The notes below the pieces were generated by a model. The model made no database searches. It worked only from the letters and a program-made list of their open reading frames with translations, and was not told where the DNA came from. A stretch of 64,000 nt of DNA from Sarcomyxa edulis (lineage: Eukaryota; Basidiomycota; Agaricomycetes; Agaricales; Mycenaceae). The stretch lies in the NCBI GenBank assembly GCA_009761415.1, contig QUOL01000004.1:372001-436000 (forward strand), in the 5' to 3' direction. Made by a program: the position numbers and the translations under genes. Below are positions 22,235 through 33,915 of the stretch, piece by piece (the first letter of the stretch is position 1; each line of letters starts with the position of its first letter).

Positions 22235-24570
22235 CTAGTCATGAGCGGCCTTGATTAGATCGGCGGCACGTTCAGCCACCAAATACACGGCAGCTTGAAT
22301 ATGTGCAGCAGGCACCAAGGGCTTCAAGATAATGAGTGAAGTGGATGAACAAGCGTGATGGAAGACTTACTAGCACAGACGCGTCAACGACACGAACTCC
22401 AGCCACACCCTTGACCGTCAAATCTGGATTTGTGACTCCGAATGAAGCGCCTTTGGGAGACATGCTGGCAGTGCCCACAGGATGCCACTCGGTGGCCGTG
22501 AAGGTCTTCACGTAGGTTTCGATAGCAGCGTCGGAAGCGAGATTGACAGGGTGAAATGGTCCGAGAATATAACCCTTCCAAGGCGACGCCGACAAGAATT
22601 TATATACACTCTTGACCGACTCTACGAGCACGTGAAGGTCGAATGGGCTGTTGAGGAAGCCAGGATCGATGATAGGGAAGTCGAAGGGGTTCGCTGTTTT
22701 CAAGGTGATAGATCCACCTGAAACCATTACAGGTCAACAACAGAGACGAAAATTTGGACATTCAGCCAGACTTACGAGAGACTGGAGAGGCTACGGTGGA
22801 GAGGATCGTCATATAATTCCCTGTCGTCGGGAATGCTTCCGTCCAACTTGCGAAACCGTTCTGCAAATCATTGAGAACGAGTAGAAGGGGAACTGGGGAC
22901 AAGAACATACTCCATAAAGCATCTCGAAGTGCGAAGTCTCACTACCAGCGGCTGGATCGGCGTGACTTCTGAATATAGGATCATTTGGTGCAAGCCTGAA
23001 CCAACCGAGGTGGTTTGCGAGTGTGTTAGAAAGACGACCCGTATGGTTTGTAAGCCATTGCTCAGTGAGTTGAGCAGCGAAAGCTGCGTCACGTTCCACG
23101 GGCTCAAAAGTATTTGTCGAATTGACTAAGAATTGATTGGGTAGCATAGGATGATCTGAAAGGTTTTTTCCGACCCCCGGGAGGTTGACGATAGTGGGGA
23201 TTTTCAGCTTCGAGAGAGCGGTTCTGTCTCCAATGCCAGAGAGCATGAGTAGCTGAGGAGTGTTCACTGAGCCTGCCGAGACAATGATCTCTCTCGATGC
23301 TTTGACAGTATAGCGACGGGCTGAACGTATGTGTTAACAGAATTCAAGATGGGACCCGTATACAGAAGACCTACCTCCAGCACTTTGTGCAAATTCGACA
23401 CTGTTGAATAAGGGTAGGCCACCTTTAGCCCCAGATTGAATCAAACGAGTGACTTGAGTCTGGAGAAGGACGTCGAAATTCGGCCTGGTCGTAATCTGGG
23501 TATCCACATACGCAGTCGCGGAGCTACTGCGCTGGCCCTGTCCGATGGTCGATTGAGCCCAGCCTACGTATTATAATATTCAGGTCAGGCATGAGGGCAG
23601 ATCACTTGTTTTACTCACCAACACCTATGGTGTTGCCGGAGTTCATATCAAGGTTGAAAGGAAATGCTGATGATAATTCTTGTGTAGTCTTGAGGATTCT
23701 ACTGTCCAGCTCGGTCGGAAATCCTGGAAGACTGATCTCCACAGCACCGGTGGTACTGTGTATCGAAGGGTCGAATTGACCTGTTGTATCATGACCGTCT
23801 GCAGGAGCGACATAATGCTCAAGCTAAACCCAATTTAGCGTCTAGAAAATCTGAAAATTGTAGAGAACCATATCTGACCTTTTTCAAGTAGGGCTGGAGA
23901 CTATTCCATGACCACCCAGGGTCACCTGTGAGTTTAGCAAAGCGATCAAACTCTTGGGCTGACCCGCGAGTGTAGAACATGAAGTCTTCGAAGAAAGCCA
24001 AGTGATCAGTAGGCGGCCAATTGAGAGAACATAATTCCTCGCACTTATCGAGCTGCTACCACCTAAAAGTTTCCCTCTGGGGTAGGTTATAGCCCTATTG
24101 TTAAATCCAGCCTTCACAAAGTCTGAGCGTACTATAACGATGATGAGACACAAATATAGAAACCTGAGCCGTTGTCGTATAATTCCACGTCCAAGGAGTA
24201 TTCGGGGATGCCTCGGCACATAGGAAAGGGACTATCACATCCACTACCCCGTCATTACTGTGTGTATAGTGAGGTTTAGAACCGGTGTGCAGTTATATGG
24301 CACCTACGTTACGCCCGCTTCTATTATAAGAACACGCACACCGGGAGCTTCTGACAGTCTGCTTGCTACAGCGCTTCCAGCCGTCCCACCTGTTTTTGAA
24401 TAGAGTGAGCTTGACTTCACGTTGAGACCTGGACGATAGTACTGACCTCCGACTACGACATAATCGTACGTTTTGCCCGCTACTTGGGAAGGGTCCGTGT
24501 AGAATTTTCCATAGACAAGTCCTATAAAAATAGAAGATAGAAAGACACTACACAGACTGTAAGATCTCAT
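22235..24570 (-). CDS. GMC oxidoreductase 2 (paralogue of GMC1)
   Basis: From the ATG at 24570-24568 to the stop at 22237-22235. The signal peptide (MRSYSLCSVFLSSIFIGLVYG) is followed by [41 protein letters not shown] (after splicing), [19 protein letters not shown] and the catalytic [15 protein letters not shown], with the second His in VPAAHIQAA. The protein aligns with GMC1 along its whole length, and most intron positions are shared. Two introns, 24162-24112 (after TTTAQ) and 24044-23986 (inside SSIN), interrupt places where GMC1 reads through without a break. These make the gene look frame-broken until they are removed. Function as for GMC1: extracellular FAD alcohol oxidase or dehydrogenase. 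Confidence 0.9.
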
Positions 24571-25094
24571 AGCGGGGAGAGGAATGAGAAACTTGCCCAC
24601 CCAGCAAGTGTTGGACTTTTAAGGACGCGTTTTTTAGAGCCAAGAACAGTCACTGAAGACGTATGACATTCTAGACATCATCCAGGGGTAAGCTATTGAT
24701 GCTACCACTGTCAAGTATGCACAAGTGATGGGAGACGACGTGTGTTATGGCCGAATCAATTCGCTCTTGCGACATTCGGTGATCGGTCATCGAAAGATTG
24801 TCCCGTAAGTATCTCTGCGGATACCTATAGAGACGTTGCGTTGCCGGATATGACAGGATGTCAATCAATCCCCAAGCGAGCCTCGACGTCGGAGGACAGC
24901 AAGTATTTGATTCGAGTCGGAGCAAGGTCTTTATGGGAATGTAACCTGAATCGGATCAATATTTTTGACTAGAGCACTGTGAAGCCCTACAGACCATCAG
25001 TCGCAATGTTTCATGATGAACCGAAGGTAGCGGGTACTTTGAACCAAGAAGGTGAATATGTCGTGCAGGACTGTACTTACATGGTAAGTAGAAG
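24571..25094. other. Intergenic region between GMC2 and the KDZ element
   Basis: Promoter side of GMC2 plus flanking host DNA. No supported gene. The left copy of the 7-base flanking repeat GTAGAAG is at 25088-25094. Confidence 0.5.
25088..25094 (+). repeat. Target-site duplication, left copy (GTAGAAG)
   Basis: Exact 7-base direct repeat with 38696-38702, lying directly outside the terminal inverted repeats of the KDZ element. Its position makes it a target-site duplication from insertion. Confidence 0.75.
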
Positions 25095-25190
25095 CACTTG
25101 ACCCTGGTAGGGTGATATAACACCCTCTGTGAATGGCCAGTGGAGTGCGATGCATAACCGCCTCTAATTTATAGCCTACAATGATGTATT
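25095..25190 (+). repeat. Left terminal inverted repeat of the KDZ element
   Basis: Pairs with 38,600-38,695 in inverted orientation. Of the first 27 bases from ACCCTGG (25101), 23 match the reverse complement of the right end. The match then continues with small gaps through CCTCTAAT at about 25161-25168. Confidence 0.8.
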
Positions 25191-25411
25191 ACATCCCTCT
25201 AATGTACCACATTTAGTCGGCCTCATCCTGGCGACCCTCCGAGGGACCCTCTGTTCATAGACCAGACCGCCCGGAGGGCGGGCCTCAATTTCCTAAATTT
25301 GGCATACCAATCCCGGGCATCGTACGCCCTTCCCAAATCAAGATAATGGCGCGTTCGCGCCGCCCAAAACACGTCATTCCGCCCGCTGCATGAAAAACAT
25401 GTCGAAACTAT

Positions 25412-28400
25412 CTATGTACCGACGGAAGTCAAGTTACGGCCTTCTCCTACTGGATGATCCCTGTTGTATCTCTTCCAAGACTCTAGTAGCATGGGGACCC
25501 CGCTCCACAGAGCTGTGCAGTGAGCCAACATCGACAAACGCATTCGGGACTGCCGAATTGCATATGCACGAATACCCTCTGCCTCCGGCGCTCGTATTCC
25601 TGTAAGACGGCCTGTTTGTGTCTCCCACCACCACGCCTGCCATGTGAAGAAGGCCTTCACCCGTCTCATTTCTTCCACCAACAACTCAACCTCCTCAGTC
25701 CAACGCATCGCTCTCGCCCGACTCTTACACCATTCGACTCGCAATGCTATTGGAAAAGCACAACGTCAGTTATAGTCCATATTTCTTCGATAGATTACTT
25801 ACAATCATGTAGTTGTTCGTCTTCGCTTGCATCGGCCGCTACTCCCTGCACTGTCCATATCCATGACAATGTTCTCCGTCCCTCCGAGTCGCCCATGTCA
25901 CCCACTGATAGCCCACGAACATCCTGCGGGTTCAACGGCCTCAGCACCGTCTCCCATTCGAAGCCTTTGACCAGCAGAGGTGCCAGGACAGCGAGAGCGT
26001 GTCGTGCTACACGATAGCGTAGAGCGGCGGCATCGATTTTGTTCTTCAACTTCTCTATCAGGTTCATTGATCTTGTTAACGCTCGCTGTCCGTGATCAAA
26101 CCGGTCCTTGTAGTGGTAGAGTGACGTTCGGAGTTGTAGGTTTGAACGAATCGCTTGCAGAGAGTCGTGAGCTTGCGCGTACCGCAGCGACCACTCGTGT
26201 TCGCGTAACGTCTTGTCGCAATCGGCCTGCTGGGCAACCATAGATGGCAGCCAAAGCTTCATTGCGAACGCGGATTCCAGAGGAGCATTCTCAGGGGCAG
26301 CCTGAGCTTCCCGCGAGCGTAAAGAACAGGCCCCGGGACAGTACAATTGTTGGACTTCATACCAGGCTTTGATCTTTGTCCGTAAAGCCGTGCCCTGTTG
26401 AACGAGGTTTGAATGTTGTCGATCCGTCGCATGAAGACCCAAAGCAGCCGTGTCAGCAGCTAGGCGTCGTCTGATACAGAGAGGGGTTAGCCATTGAGCA
26501 GCGTTGACAAAGTAAATGCAAGACCTACTGTTGTTCTTCCAGATCTATTCCTGCCATGATTAAAACGCACGGCGACACTGCTTCGTGCATCATCACAATG
26601 TTCCCCTTCTCGATCTCTACAGCCTCTGCTGAATTCATGGCTAGCCGGACGGCCTCTGACGATAGGACTGGTATTGCATTGATTGAGTCTCCGTCGTTAT
26701 TAGCAAGCAGTGACTTGACATACCTTCGCATTTGGGTTCAAACGGGTTCGGCTTTGTATTGTCCTTTTCCCATGCCTCAATATCCGTCCGCCAGATCTCA
26801 ACGTCCGCGGGGAGTAGTACATCCTCTAAGGCTTCATGGCTGATGACATGGTCTCCGCATTCTGGTACCGCAACTTTCATTTTTCGGGCCAATGCTCTCC
26901 CTGCAGCAGTAAATTGCCGTTAGTGAAAGACTGCGAGGGTAATCATCCATAAAACTTACCCATCCGGGTCACCTTCTTCCAATTTCGGTCACCCAAAAAA
27001 TCATCAAGCGTATCTCGACGCGATCCCGGTCCCATCTCTTGAGTCATCCCTGCCGCACTATTGATATCTTCCCAACCCCTCTCTGGCGCTTCTCCGTCCG
27101 TTCGTCCGACGTCTTTGGTGTAGTTGAACGAGAACGAGACCTGACATGCGAGGATGTGGGCAGGTAGATGAAATTTAGGTACACAAAACACTACTGCTCG
27201 TTGTCCTGCAACGAACTGAAATTGGTGCGGGAGCTCCATCATCCGGGTCCACAGATTCTTATGCCATTGACAAGCGATGTCATAGGATACAACGAGGATC
27301 TTGATTTTACTGTCCCGCAAGCTTGAGAAAAATAAGTAGTCCATGTTGGCATATCTAGAAAAACATATGTTAGTGCCCAGAAGATAAACCCAAAATCCAA
27401 CAGACCTTTCACCCTTTTGTAAGTCACCAACCGCCACTGGTCGCCTGAAATCATGCCTTGCGCAGTCGCAGGTTCCTAGACCAGTTGCTGCTAATCCATC
27501 CGATTGCCGTGTTTCGGCGTCGTTGACTGCCTTGTGTGCGACACATGTGCTTGTCTGCAAACAAGAAATCAGTGACTAGACCAAATCTTACAAGCGTGAG
27601 CACGTACCTCCGTCTTCCCTTTGTAATTCTTGAGATACGACTTATACTCAGATTCGTTGACAATATACGCCCATCCATTGCTCAGTCCCGGATCAGCAGC
27701 ATCACTAGACACCAGCTTTCGCCTCATTCTGAAGTTGGCGTCAATCGCCAGGAACAACGCAAATAACCACCTACTAGATAGTCAGTATCAACGCAATGGA
27801 TCTGAAAGACTTGAGTATAGTACGTACTGCTTATCCTCGGGGGCGGTTTCCCATCCTAACGGTAGGTTAATGCCTGGTTGTGGACACGCTGGACAAAACA
27901 CTGCGAGCTGGCCTGCCTTGGTACCTTCTACTCCAGACGGATCGTGACCACGACCACTTCGCTTGAGCATTTTCAGGTGTCGCCATTCACGAACCATCCG
28001 CAGAAACGACTCGTATCGGTCCTAAGAAACAGGCCAATCAGTTTGGAAAAATGAGGAAATCAGAGTGACGCTCGTACCTTTGGGCTAGTTACTCCAGTAT
28101 TATCCGTCCCGCGCACTAAGCTATGATAGAACTCAAAAGCTGTGACCTTTCCCTCCAGACACTCGAGATGGTACCTCTCCAAACAGTTGAAAGTCGCCGC
28201 CGTCTTGGGATTTGAGACAGTCGCGGGAAACATGCGATGACGAAGAAGTTGGGTGGTTTTGTCACACTCGTCCTCGCATCCACAGAAATCCAAGGAGATC
28301 TCATGAATGCCGTGGTTATCGAGAACGACGAAATCGTTGTTAGTCGCGGGGATGGGATTGAGACAAGGCCGGCTGTGGGGATGATTGAGTTGCATTCGTA

Positions 28401-29170
28401 CGCCAAGGGACTTGAGGGTGACGGTCTCAAAGAAAATACCGTTCCAGTTCTATAGAAGGTCTCGTTAAGACTATGAGGATCCACCAAGCATAAGTCATGT
28501 TCACATACCTGGATTCGGTGTAAGATATTCAACTTGTGAGAAGATATGATGCACGATCGGCAAAAAATTTCACATCCATCACAGTCCCGACAACGATATT
28601 CTGGGATGCCAGACTCGCATTTGCCACAGACAGTAGAAGTCATATAATTGCCGCGGCCCTCCAAACGATTGAGTTCTGACAAAAATTGGTCGCGATGGGG
28701 CGCCCACATTTTAAGAGGAAAGTCCTGTGGAAATAGAGATCATATGAGGGTTGCCCTGATGTAGTGATACTATACAATGAATAGCTTACGGATTTCGGTC
28801 TTCGACGTGGTCGAGAAAGAGGCTCTAGGGTAATGTCGTTCAAAAAGGACACATAGTCGGGGTCTACAAAACCCTCCTCGGCAGTAGGTTCTAGAGGCGG
28901 TGGAGGGGAACCTCCGCCATCCAGTTCATCGGCATCGGGCTCGTAGACTGTGTCGTTCCAACGAGGGATAGGCATGGCTTTGACAGGAGATGCGGGGGCA
29001 TGAAAAAAGGTGGTGCTGGTAGAAACTCGTCCATCCTCGTTGTCCAATCGAATATGGCGATGACTGCGATTGACGGGTATGGTGGAGGCGACCTCTGGAG
29101 GAGCCACAAAGAATGAGATTTCAGAATCGGTTCTGCGACGTTTCTGGCCCTTGTTCTTTCCTGGGGCCAT
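25412..29170 (-). CDS. CxC2-type KDZ transposase
   Basis: Multi-exon gene from the ATG at 29170-29168 to the stop at 25412. The N-terminal region (MAPGKNKGQKRRR) is followed by a disordered segment. Next comes the CxC2 cysteine cluster (CGKCESGIPEYRCRDCDGC...FCRSC...H), then LRHRMFPATVSNPKTAATF, typical of KDZ proteins. The catalytic core shows LFLAIDANFRMRRK (first Asp), VVSYDIACQWHKNL (second Asp) and DGEAPERGWEDIN (Glu). The C-terminal third is helical and charged, with coiled-coil-like EKLKNK and Arg/Glu segments. Every junction I checked keeps the frame and no internal stop was found, so it may be active. It cuts and moves the flanking element through DDE chemistry. Confidence 0.92.
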
Positions 29171-29443
29171 CTCTCTTGCGCCCACGCACAACGGAGGCAG
29201 TAAACAAAAACCTTCCTAATCGGTGCATTTTCATTTGTCCTTGATTTGCACCAAAATACCAATATTTGTACATTTTTTACATTTTTTCCCTATATATTTG
29301 TACATAAGAGTTTTGTAGGGAAAGCGGTATTGTAGACTGGAGTAAGTAGGTCAAGACAAAGCATACATGTGTAGGTAGAGGTTGGAGCAAAGCAAGTAGA
29401 GCCTGGGCAAGAAACTATATGTAGAGAGAGACACAAGAAAGAA

Positions 29444-30189
29444 TCAAAGACCACCCTTCCTGAACGCTGCGCGAAGCCGTTCGAGACCTCTACCGTAAAT
29501 GTGTTGTGCGACATCCCACTTCAGGTAGTGTGTCTCCATCTTCCAACGGTAACGAGAGTCATCCCATGCAGATTTGCTAGTTGTCGCCGCCGTGGGCCTA
29601 AGGCATTTGGACGTGCGCATTCGCTTCATCCTGACGTGCGTTTCGGAATGGAATTTCATTCGAGAGAATTCGGGGGAGTTGTTATTGCGGGCTACATCGC
29701 CATCTTTCGCATGGAGCCTATCGCTCTGGTGCTCCCCACATTCGGCGATGTTGGTCCCGGTGTCCGACGAGTCGATAGACGGGGTGGCAAAAGAGAGAGA
29801 ACTTGCTCTCGAGGGGGCAGGAGTACATGGAGAGAACTCGTCGGGATGATCTCTCCAACGTGCACGTACCGGATTGGCGGCATCGATCAAGTGGCGGACG
29901 CGTCGATCGTCGTCCTCTGAATTGATGTAATGGATGTCCCAACCGTTGTTTCTGAAATCTTCATCAGTGACTAGACCGGCGGTATTGGGCTCGCTGTCCG
30001 CTAAGACTAAGGACGGGGCACTGGAACCAGAACCAGGACGACCCCAAATAATGCGAGTGGGACGAAGAGGTGGGACATTGGCTATATGTTATCAAACGTC
30101 AGCTTTTGATATGGGGGGTAAGGTGCCTGTCACTTACCAGGACGAGTATCAGAGGTTTTGAAACTAAGCGAGTCGAGAATGTCAAACAT
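29444..30189 (-). CDS. KDZ-element protein, unknown function (229 aa)
   Basis: Two exons (30189-30138, 30081-29444) give 229 residues in frame. I do not recognise the family. The start MFDILDSLSFKTSDTRP is followed by PTRIIWGRPGSGSSAPSLVL, then NNGWDIHYINSEDDRRVRHL, a Ser/Thr/Pro-rich stretch, and a basic C-terminus with MKRMRTSKCLRP and RGLERLRAAFRKGG. The basic tail could bind nucleic acid. It lies on the same strand as the transposase about 270 bases upstream of its start, so the two may share an expression domain. Upstream open frame at 30190-30380 might be an extra 5' exon. Confidence 0.55.
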
Positions 30190-30830
30190 TGTGTTGAGAC
30201 CGTATCTGCTGAGTTCAGTTGATGAGACATTCAGGACATATAAAAAGAGGAGGGACCGACCTGGCCTGGAGGGGGGGGGAAACGCAAGACATAAAACACC
30301 GTCGGCGGGGGGTTTTAACTGAGTTTCTGGGAGAAGCCGCATAGAGTTGGAAGAAAGAACATTTACAAGCTTTTTGTACATGTTCTGGAAGCCGATGTGC
30401 GGCTATGAATCAAGTGGCGGGGAGAAGGAGACGACACACCTGTGATGCAGTACATCTTACAAGTTATACCCCAACAGTTAGTCCTTCAGCTCGCCCAACA
30501 ATACAACGTGAGGACGATGAGACTGGCTCGGTATTGAGGACGAGTGAGAGCAGATGCTGAACAGAGACGACAGGAGGATGGACAGAGACGAGGATGAAGA
30601 CTGTTGGTGACAAGTTGGTGATATCCGCCACCGCCACAGACCCGTCGATCATACTTTCGGTTCGATTCTCGACTGAAGCGAAAACGTGCCCGTGCGTCGC
30701 AAACTATCAGATAAATTGATAACTCATGCTGTCTTTCTTTTCTGAGGTCGATAAGTGCTTGATATAAGTACACGAAAGTAAAAGTAAACGAAAGTCCAAG
30801 TAAACAGAAGCTGTCAAGGACAGTGTTGCT

Positions 30831-31533
30831 TCACCTGGAAGCCCACTGAAGAAGATCTCGTTCACCGTCAGCGTGCATGACGTGGTGCATCTTGACAAAG
30901 GAACGGTCCCACTTCTTCATGGATTCAGTCAATGCTTCAAGGTCAATGCCATGCTTTTGACGCCAACCGACGGCGGCGCGGGTGCAGCAGACCTTCTCGT
31001 AAGGTTCTGTATCTGTTAGAATAAACTTAACACACAACTTGCACACAACGGCATGTAGAAAATGAGTCAATCGGACCTGAGGTTGTATCAAGACTACCAT
31101 CGGTTGAACCCTGAATGACCGCGGTTGTAGCAGCCTCAGAGACATCAGTCATGGTCGAATCGCGATAAGTACTGACAATCTTGGTCTCGATGTCGGTCGT
31201 GGCGTCAGAGACATCAGTCCTGGTCGTATCGCGATAAGTACTGACGACCTCGGTATCGGTATGGGTCGTGGCCTCAGAGACATCGGTCATAATCGTATAA
31301 CCATCGGGCTCTACGGGACATAAGCGCGCGACCACGGGAAATTCGAGTCTCGAATTACCTGGGGTAGTCTCAACATTGATTGCGGTCGCGGTTGTTACAT
31401 CAGTCTCGGTCTCTAGTAGTAAGTCAATACGTTGGGCGGGACCAGAATGAACAAAAATGCACGTACCGGAGACTTTTGAACGTGGAAAACAGGAATCGAT
31501 ATAAGTAGGAGCGGCATCCTGACTATCTGTCAT
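30831..31533 (-). CDS. KDZ-element protein with internal Thr/Asp-rich repeats (194 aa)
   Basis: Three exons (31533-31467, 31412-31077, 31012-30831) give 194 residues. I do not recognise it. The middle holds about three imperfect copies of a roughly 20-residue unit built on TDVSEATT...ETxxVSTYRDxT. The C-terminal 60 residues (CCTRAAVGWRQKHGIDLEAL to LLQWASR) are folded-looking and charged, with several His (MHHVMHADGE). Splice sites are clean and the frame closes. It is on the same strand as the transposase. The role is unknown; a structural or DNA-bound accessory part is a guess. Confidence 0.5.
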
Positions 31534-32676
31534 TGATTGGTTGTGAGGCAATCAAAATAATATGGAGTCTGGCAGTAACATACCAGCAAGAATCATGATG
31601 TTTGTAACGATCTCAGAAAGCGAGCGCTGGGGAAAGAGGACGCTGCACAAGAAAGAAGAAGCCAAGAGATATTGGGGGAGCAGTGAGGAGGTCAAGTTCA
31701 GGGGAGGAAAAGAAGTCTGAAAAAAAAAGAAGCCATATTTACTGTCCGTAATTGATTCGTAAAGGCTTCGTAAGGCCAAAGAAGTGATCTTGACCGATAG
31801 AGATGATCAACCAGATGTGGACGTCGCAAACTATCAGCTAAAACGCCCAAATCGTGGGCAATTGTCTGAGTGCACAAACAATCAGTACAAAACATATCGG
31901 TGCAATATCAAAGTACTCACCTGAGTAGATCACCTCGTCCTTCTACAAGGGGTTTGTATATCATTATGAGAGTACAACCTGATCATAAAACCCAGAGTTT
32001 ATGGACCATAACGATGGGGATAGAAAGAGGGCTAAAACAGCCGCAAACTATCAGTACGAAACATAAGTGGACAATATGTATACATTCCGCTGCATATTGA
32101 GTTTCGGCCTTCCACACTTGTGTCTAGGGCATCTATGTCAATAATATTTGACACTAAAACCCGGGCTGAATAGCCTACATAGAGAGGGAGGTGAGCAGGT
32201 CTGAAGACAGTCTGACGCTAGGGTTACAACTTGCGTGCACGATATTGAGATGTTCTGTTAGACAGATTCCCTCGTTACTCTGGGTATGGGATATAGGAAG
32301 CTATAGAATTTGAACGTAAGCCAAAGTACAACGATCTGACGTCCGGGAAATGAGGCAGGTGAAGGGGTCTGTGTAAGCTCGAATGTTGAACTCCGAGTTT
32401 GTGTGCGTTGCTTACTGTGATATCCCCTGCTATTTGTCCACATCTATAGCCCATATTAGCAGACTTAGCATCTGGTATGGCGTTTTGTATGTCCCGATCA
32501 CTGGCCTGGATGGTGTGTATCGATATCTCATATAGGAAGAGGTGTGTATAGGGGTCAATTGGGGCTAAACCTACGTCTCTGTAGTCACGATCACAACTTG
32601 CCTCTCACCTCAACGTTCAAGTCAACACGCTCGCTCGCTCACTACGCTACCCCTTGGGGAGCGGTTACACTGCATC
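31534..32676. other. KDZ element interior without a confident gene
   Basis: About 1.1 kb of A/T-rich DNA between divergent gene models. It contains two of three copies of the exact 13-mer CGCAAACTATCAG (31825-31837 and 32042-32054; the third is 30698-30710). Short open frames here show no recognisable motif. Confidence 0.45.
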
Positions 32677-33366
32677 ATGGTACATTCGACCAAGCGACGC
32701 TCTTCGGACTACAACATCAGGTATTTCGTATTCAATTCCAACTCGTCAACTTGAGTTGACACTGATATCCTGTTCCTCATTGCTCTCTCCTTACCTCCAT
32801 ACCTCTTTACCCTCAGAAACAGAGAGCTTATCAATCAAAAATCCAAGGCTCGGATGGCCAAGTCCGTTGCTCATCGAACTCATTAGAGCTGAACTCACAT
32901 CCTCCCCAGGCTGCGGGCTCAACGCAAAGCGGACGGAACTACACCGGCACCCTCTCCTGCAACAGATGAGACCAGACGCCGTCATCGGGTAGCCGTTTCT
33001 GAATACTACCAGCGGTAAGTATACTCCATCATAATCCAATCATCTTTTGCTGAGTCTTCGCAAGAAACCAAGAGAAAATCAAGGAGAAGGCACGGCAACG
33101 GAGACTCGATCACAAGCGGTAAACATCTATTATCGACGTCAACTGTAGCTATACTAATACCTCTAGACAGCCAGATTGCCAATGATGCACGACAGAAACG
33201 ATGGGAGTCCATACAGATAGATCCACTCCTTCAGGACTGTTGCCCCGAGTGTTACGGTGAGGTCCCTATTGCGTGTAGGTGCTTCAAGGAGTCCTTGATT
33301 GTGGAGACTCTCCTTGCAGACCGACTAGAGAGGCACTATCAATACTTTCCCCATCTACGTATATGA
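32677..33366 (+). CDS. Small basic KDZ-element protein with C-terminal cysteine cluster (132 aa)
   Basis: Four exons (32677-32720, 32910-33014, 33065-33118, 33171-33366) close to 132 residues. The N-terminus is strongly basic (MVHSTKRRSSDYNIRLRAQR). A helical Lys/Arg/Glu segment (VAVSEYYQRNQEKIKEKARQ, then RRLDHKRQ) follows. The C-terminal part has a cysteine cluster (CCPECYGEVPIACRC) before a charged tail. The composition suggests nucleic-acid binding plus a metal-binding knuckle. The YYQRNQEKIKEKA type of segment occurs in Agaricomycete transposon-linked hypothetical proteins as far as I recall. Intron 1 (189 bases) is longer than the rest, so a missed exon there is possible. It has the opposite strand to the transposase. 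Confidence 0.5.
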
Positions 33367-33399
33367 CGACCTTACGCACTACGCCGAGCAGCAACGACC

Positions 33400-33500
33400 A
33401 AGTATATATATCTTGACTTGTATACCCGCCCTACTAACATCTTGTATATCCACCCCAGTACATATAGCTTGACTTGTATACCCGCCCACTAACATCTTGG
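33400..33500. repeat. Tandem duplication of a 57-base unit
   Basis: CTTGACTTGTATACCCGCCC followed by ACTAACATCTTG occurs at 33412-33444 and again at 33468-33499, differing by one base. It lies inside the KDZ element. Confidence 0.8.
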
Positions 33501-33648
33501 TCTGTGAATCATATACCACAGTAACTAATATATTCTACATCATTTCTTGTTAAACTTGTACCGTATTTGAGCTTTTCCCCCTGTCTTGCAATCCCTACGT
33601 GTGATGTAGACCAAAATGACATATTGTTTCGCAAATTTTAGTATGTGT

Positions 33649-33780
33649 GGGGGGGGGGGAGCGTATCGTAGTATATATGGAAATCGGCGGGGGCAGCGCG
33701 GTGAGATGTCAGAAGCTATGAGTGGGGGGGGAGCGTATCGTAGTATATATGGAAATCGGCGGGGGCAGCGCGGTGAGATG
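33649..33780. repeat. G-rich direct repeat, two copies of about 58 bases
   Basis: A run of 8-10 G followed by AGCGTATCGTAGTATATATG, then GGCGGGGGCAGCGCGG and GTGAGATG, occurs at about 33649-33708 and 33724-33780 with near identity. The clustered G runs could form G-quadruplexes. It is internal to the KDZ element and not a CRISPR-like array. Confidence 0.8.
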
Positions 33781-33915
33781 AAGGAAGTAGGTACATATTG
33801 ACGAGAGTAAATAATCAGCGTCCGGAGTCAGTTGGTAAGTATGTAGGTAAGTATGATATGTACCAAGCAATTTTAGCTCTCCAAAAAATGTGATCAGCGT
33901 CGCTATGCTCCGCTC

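Noticed and set aside
23884..24219. Apparent frameshift or pseudogene in GMC2
   Set aside because: Two introns with proper GT and AG sites and matching phases restore TTTAQAGFNNR and [11 protein letters not shown], so the gene is intact.
30655..30690. GGTTCGATTCTC resembling a tRNA B box
   Set aside because: No pairing T-stem, no acceptor stem and no matching A box at the right distance.
33643..33780. Direct repeats that could suggest a CRISPR-like array
   Set aside because: Only two copies with G-runs and no unique regular spacers, in a eukaryotic genome.
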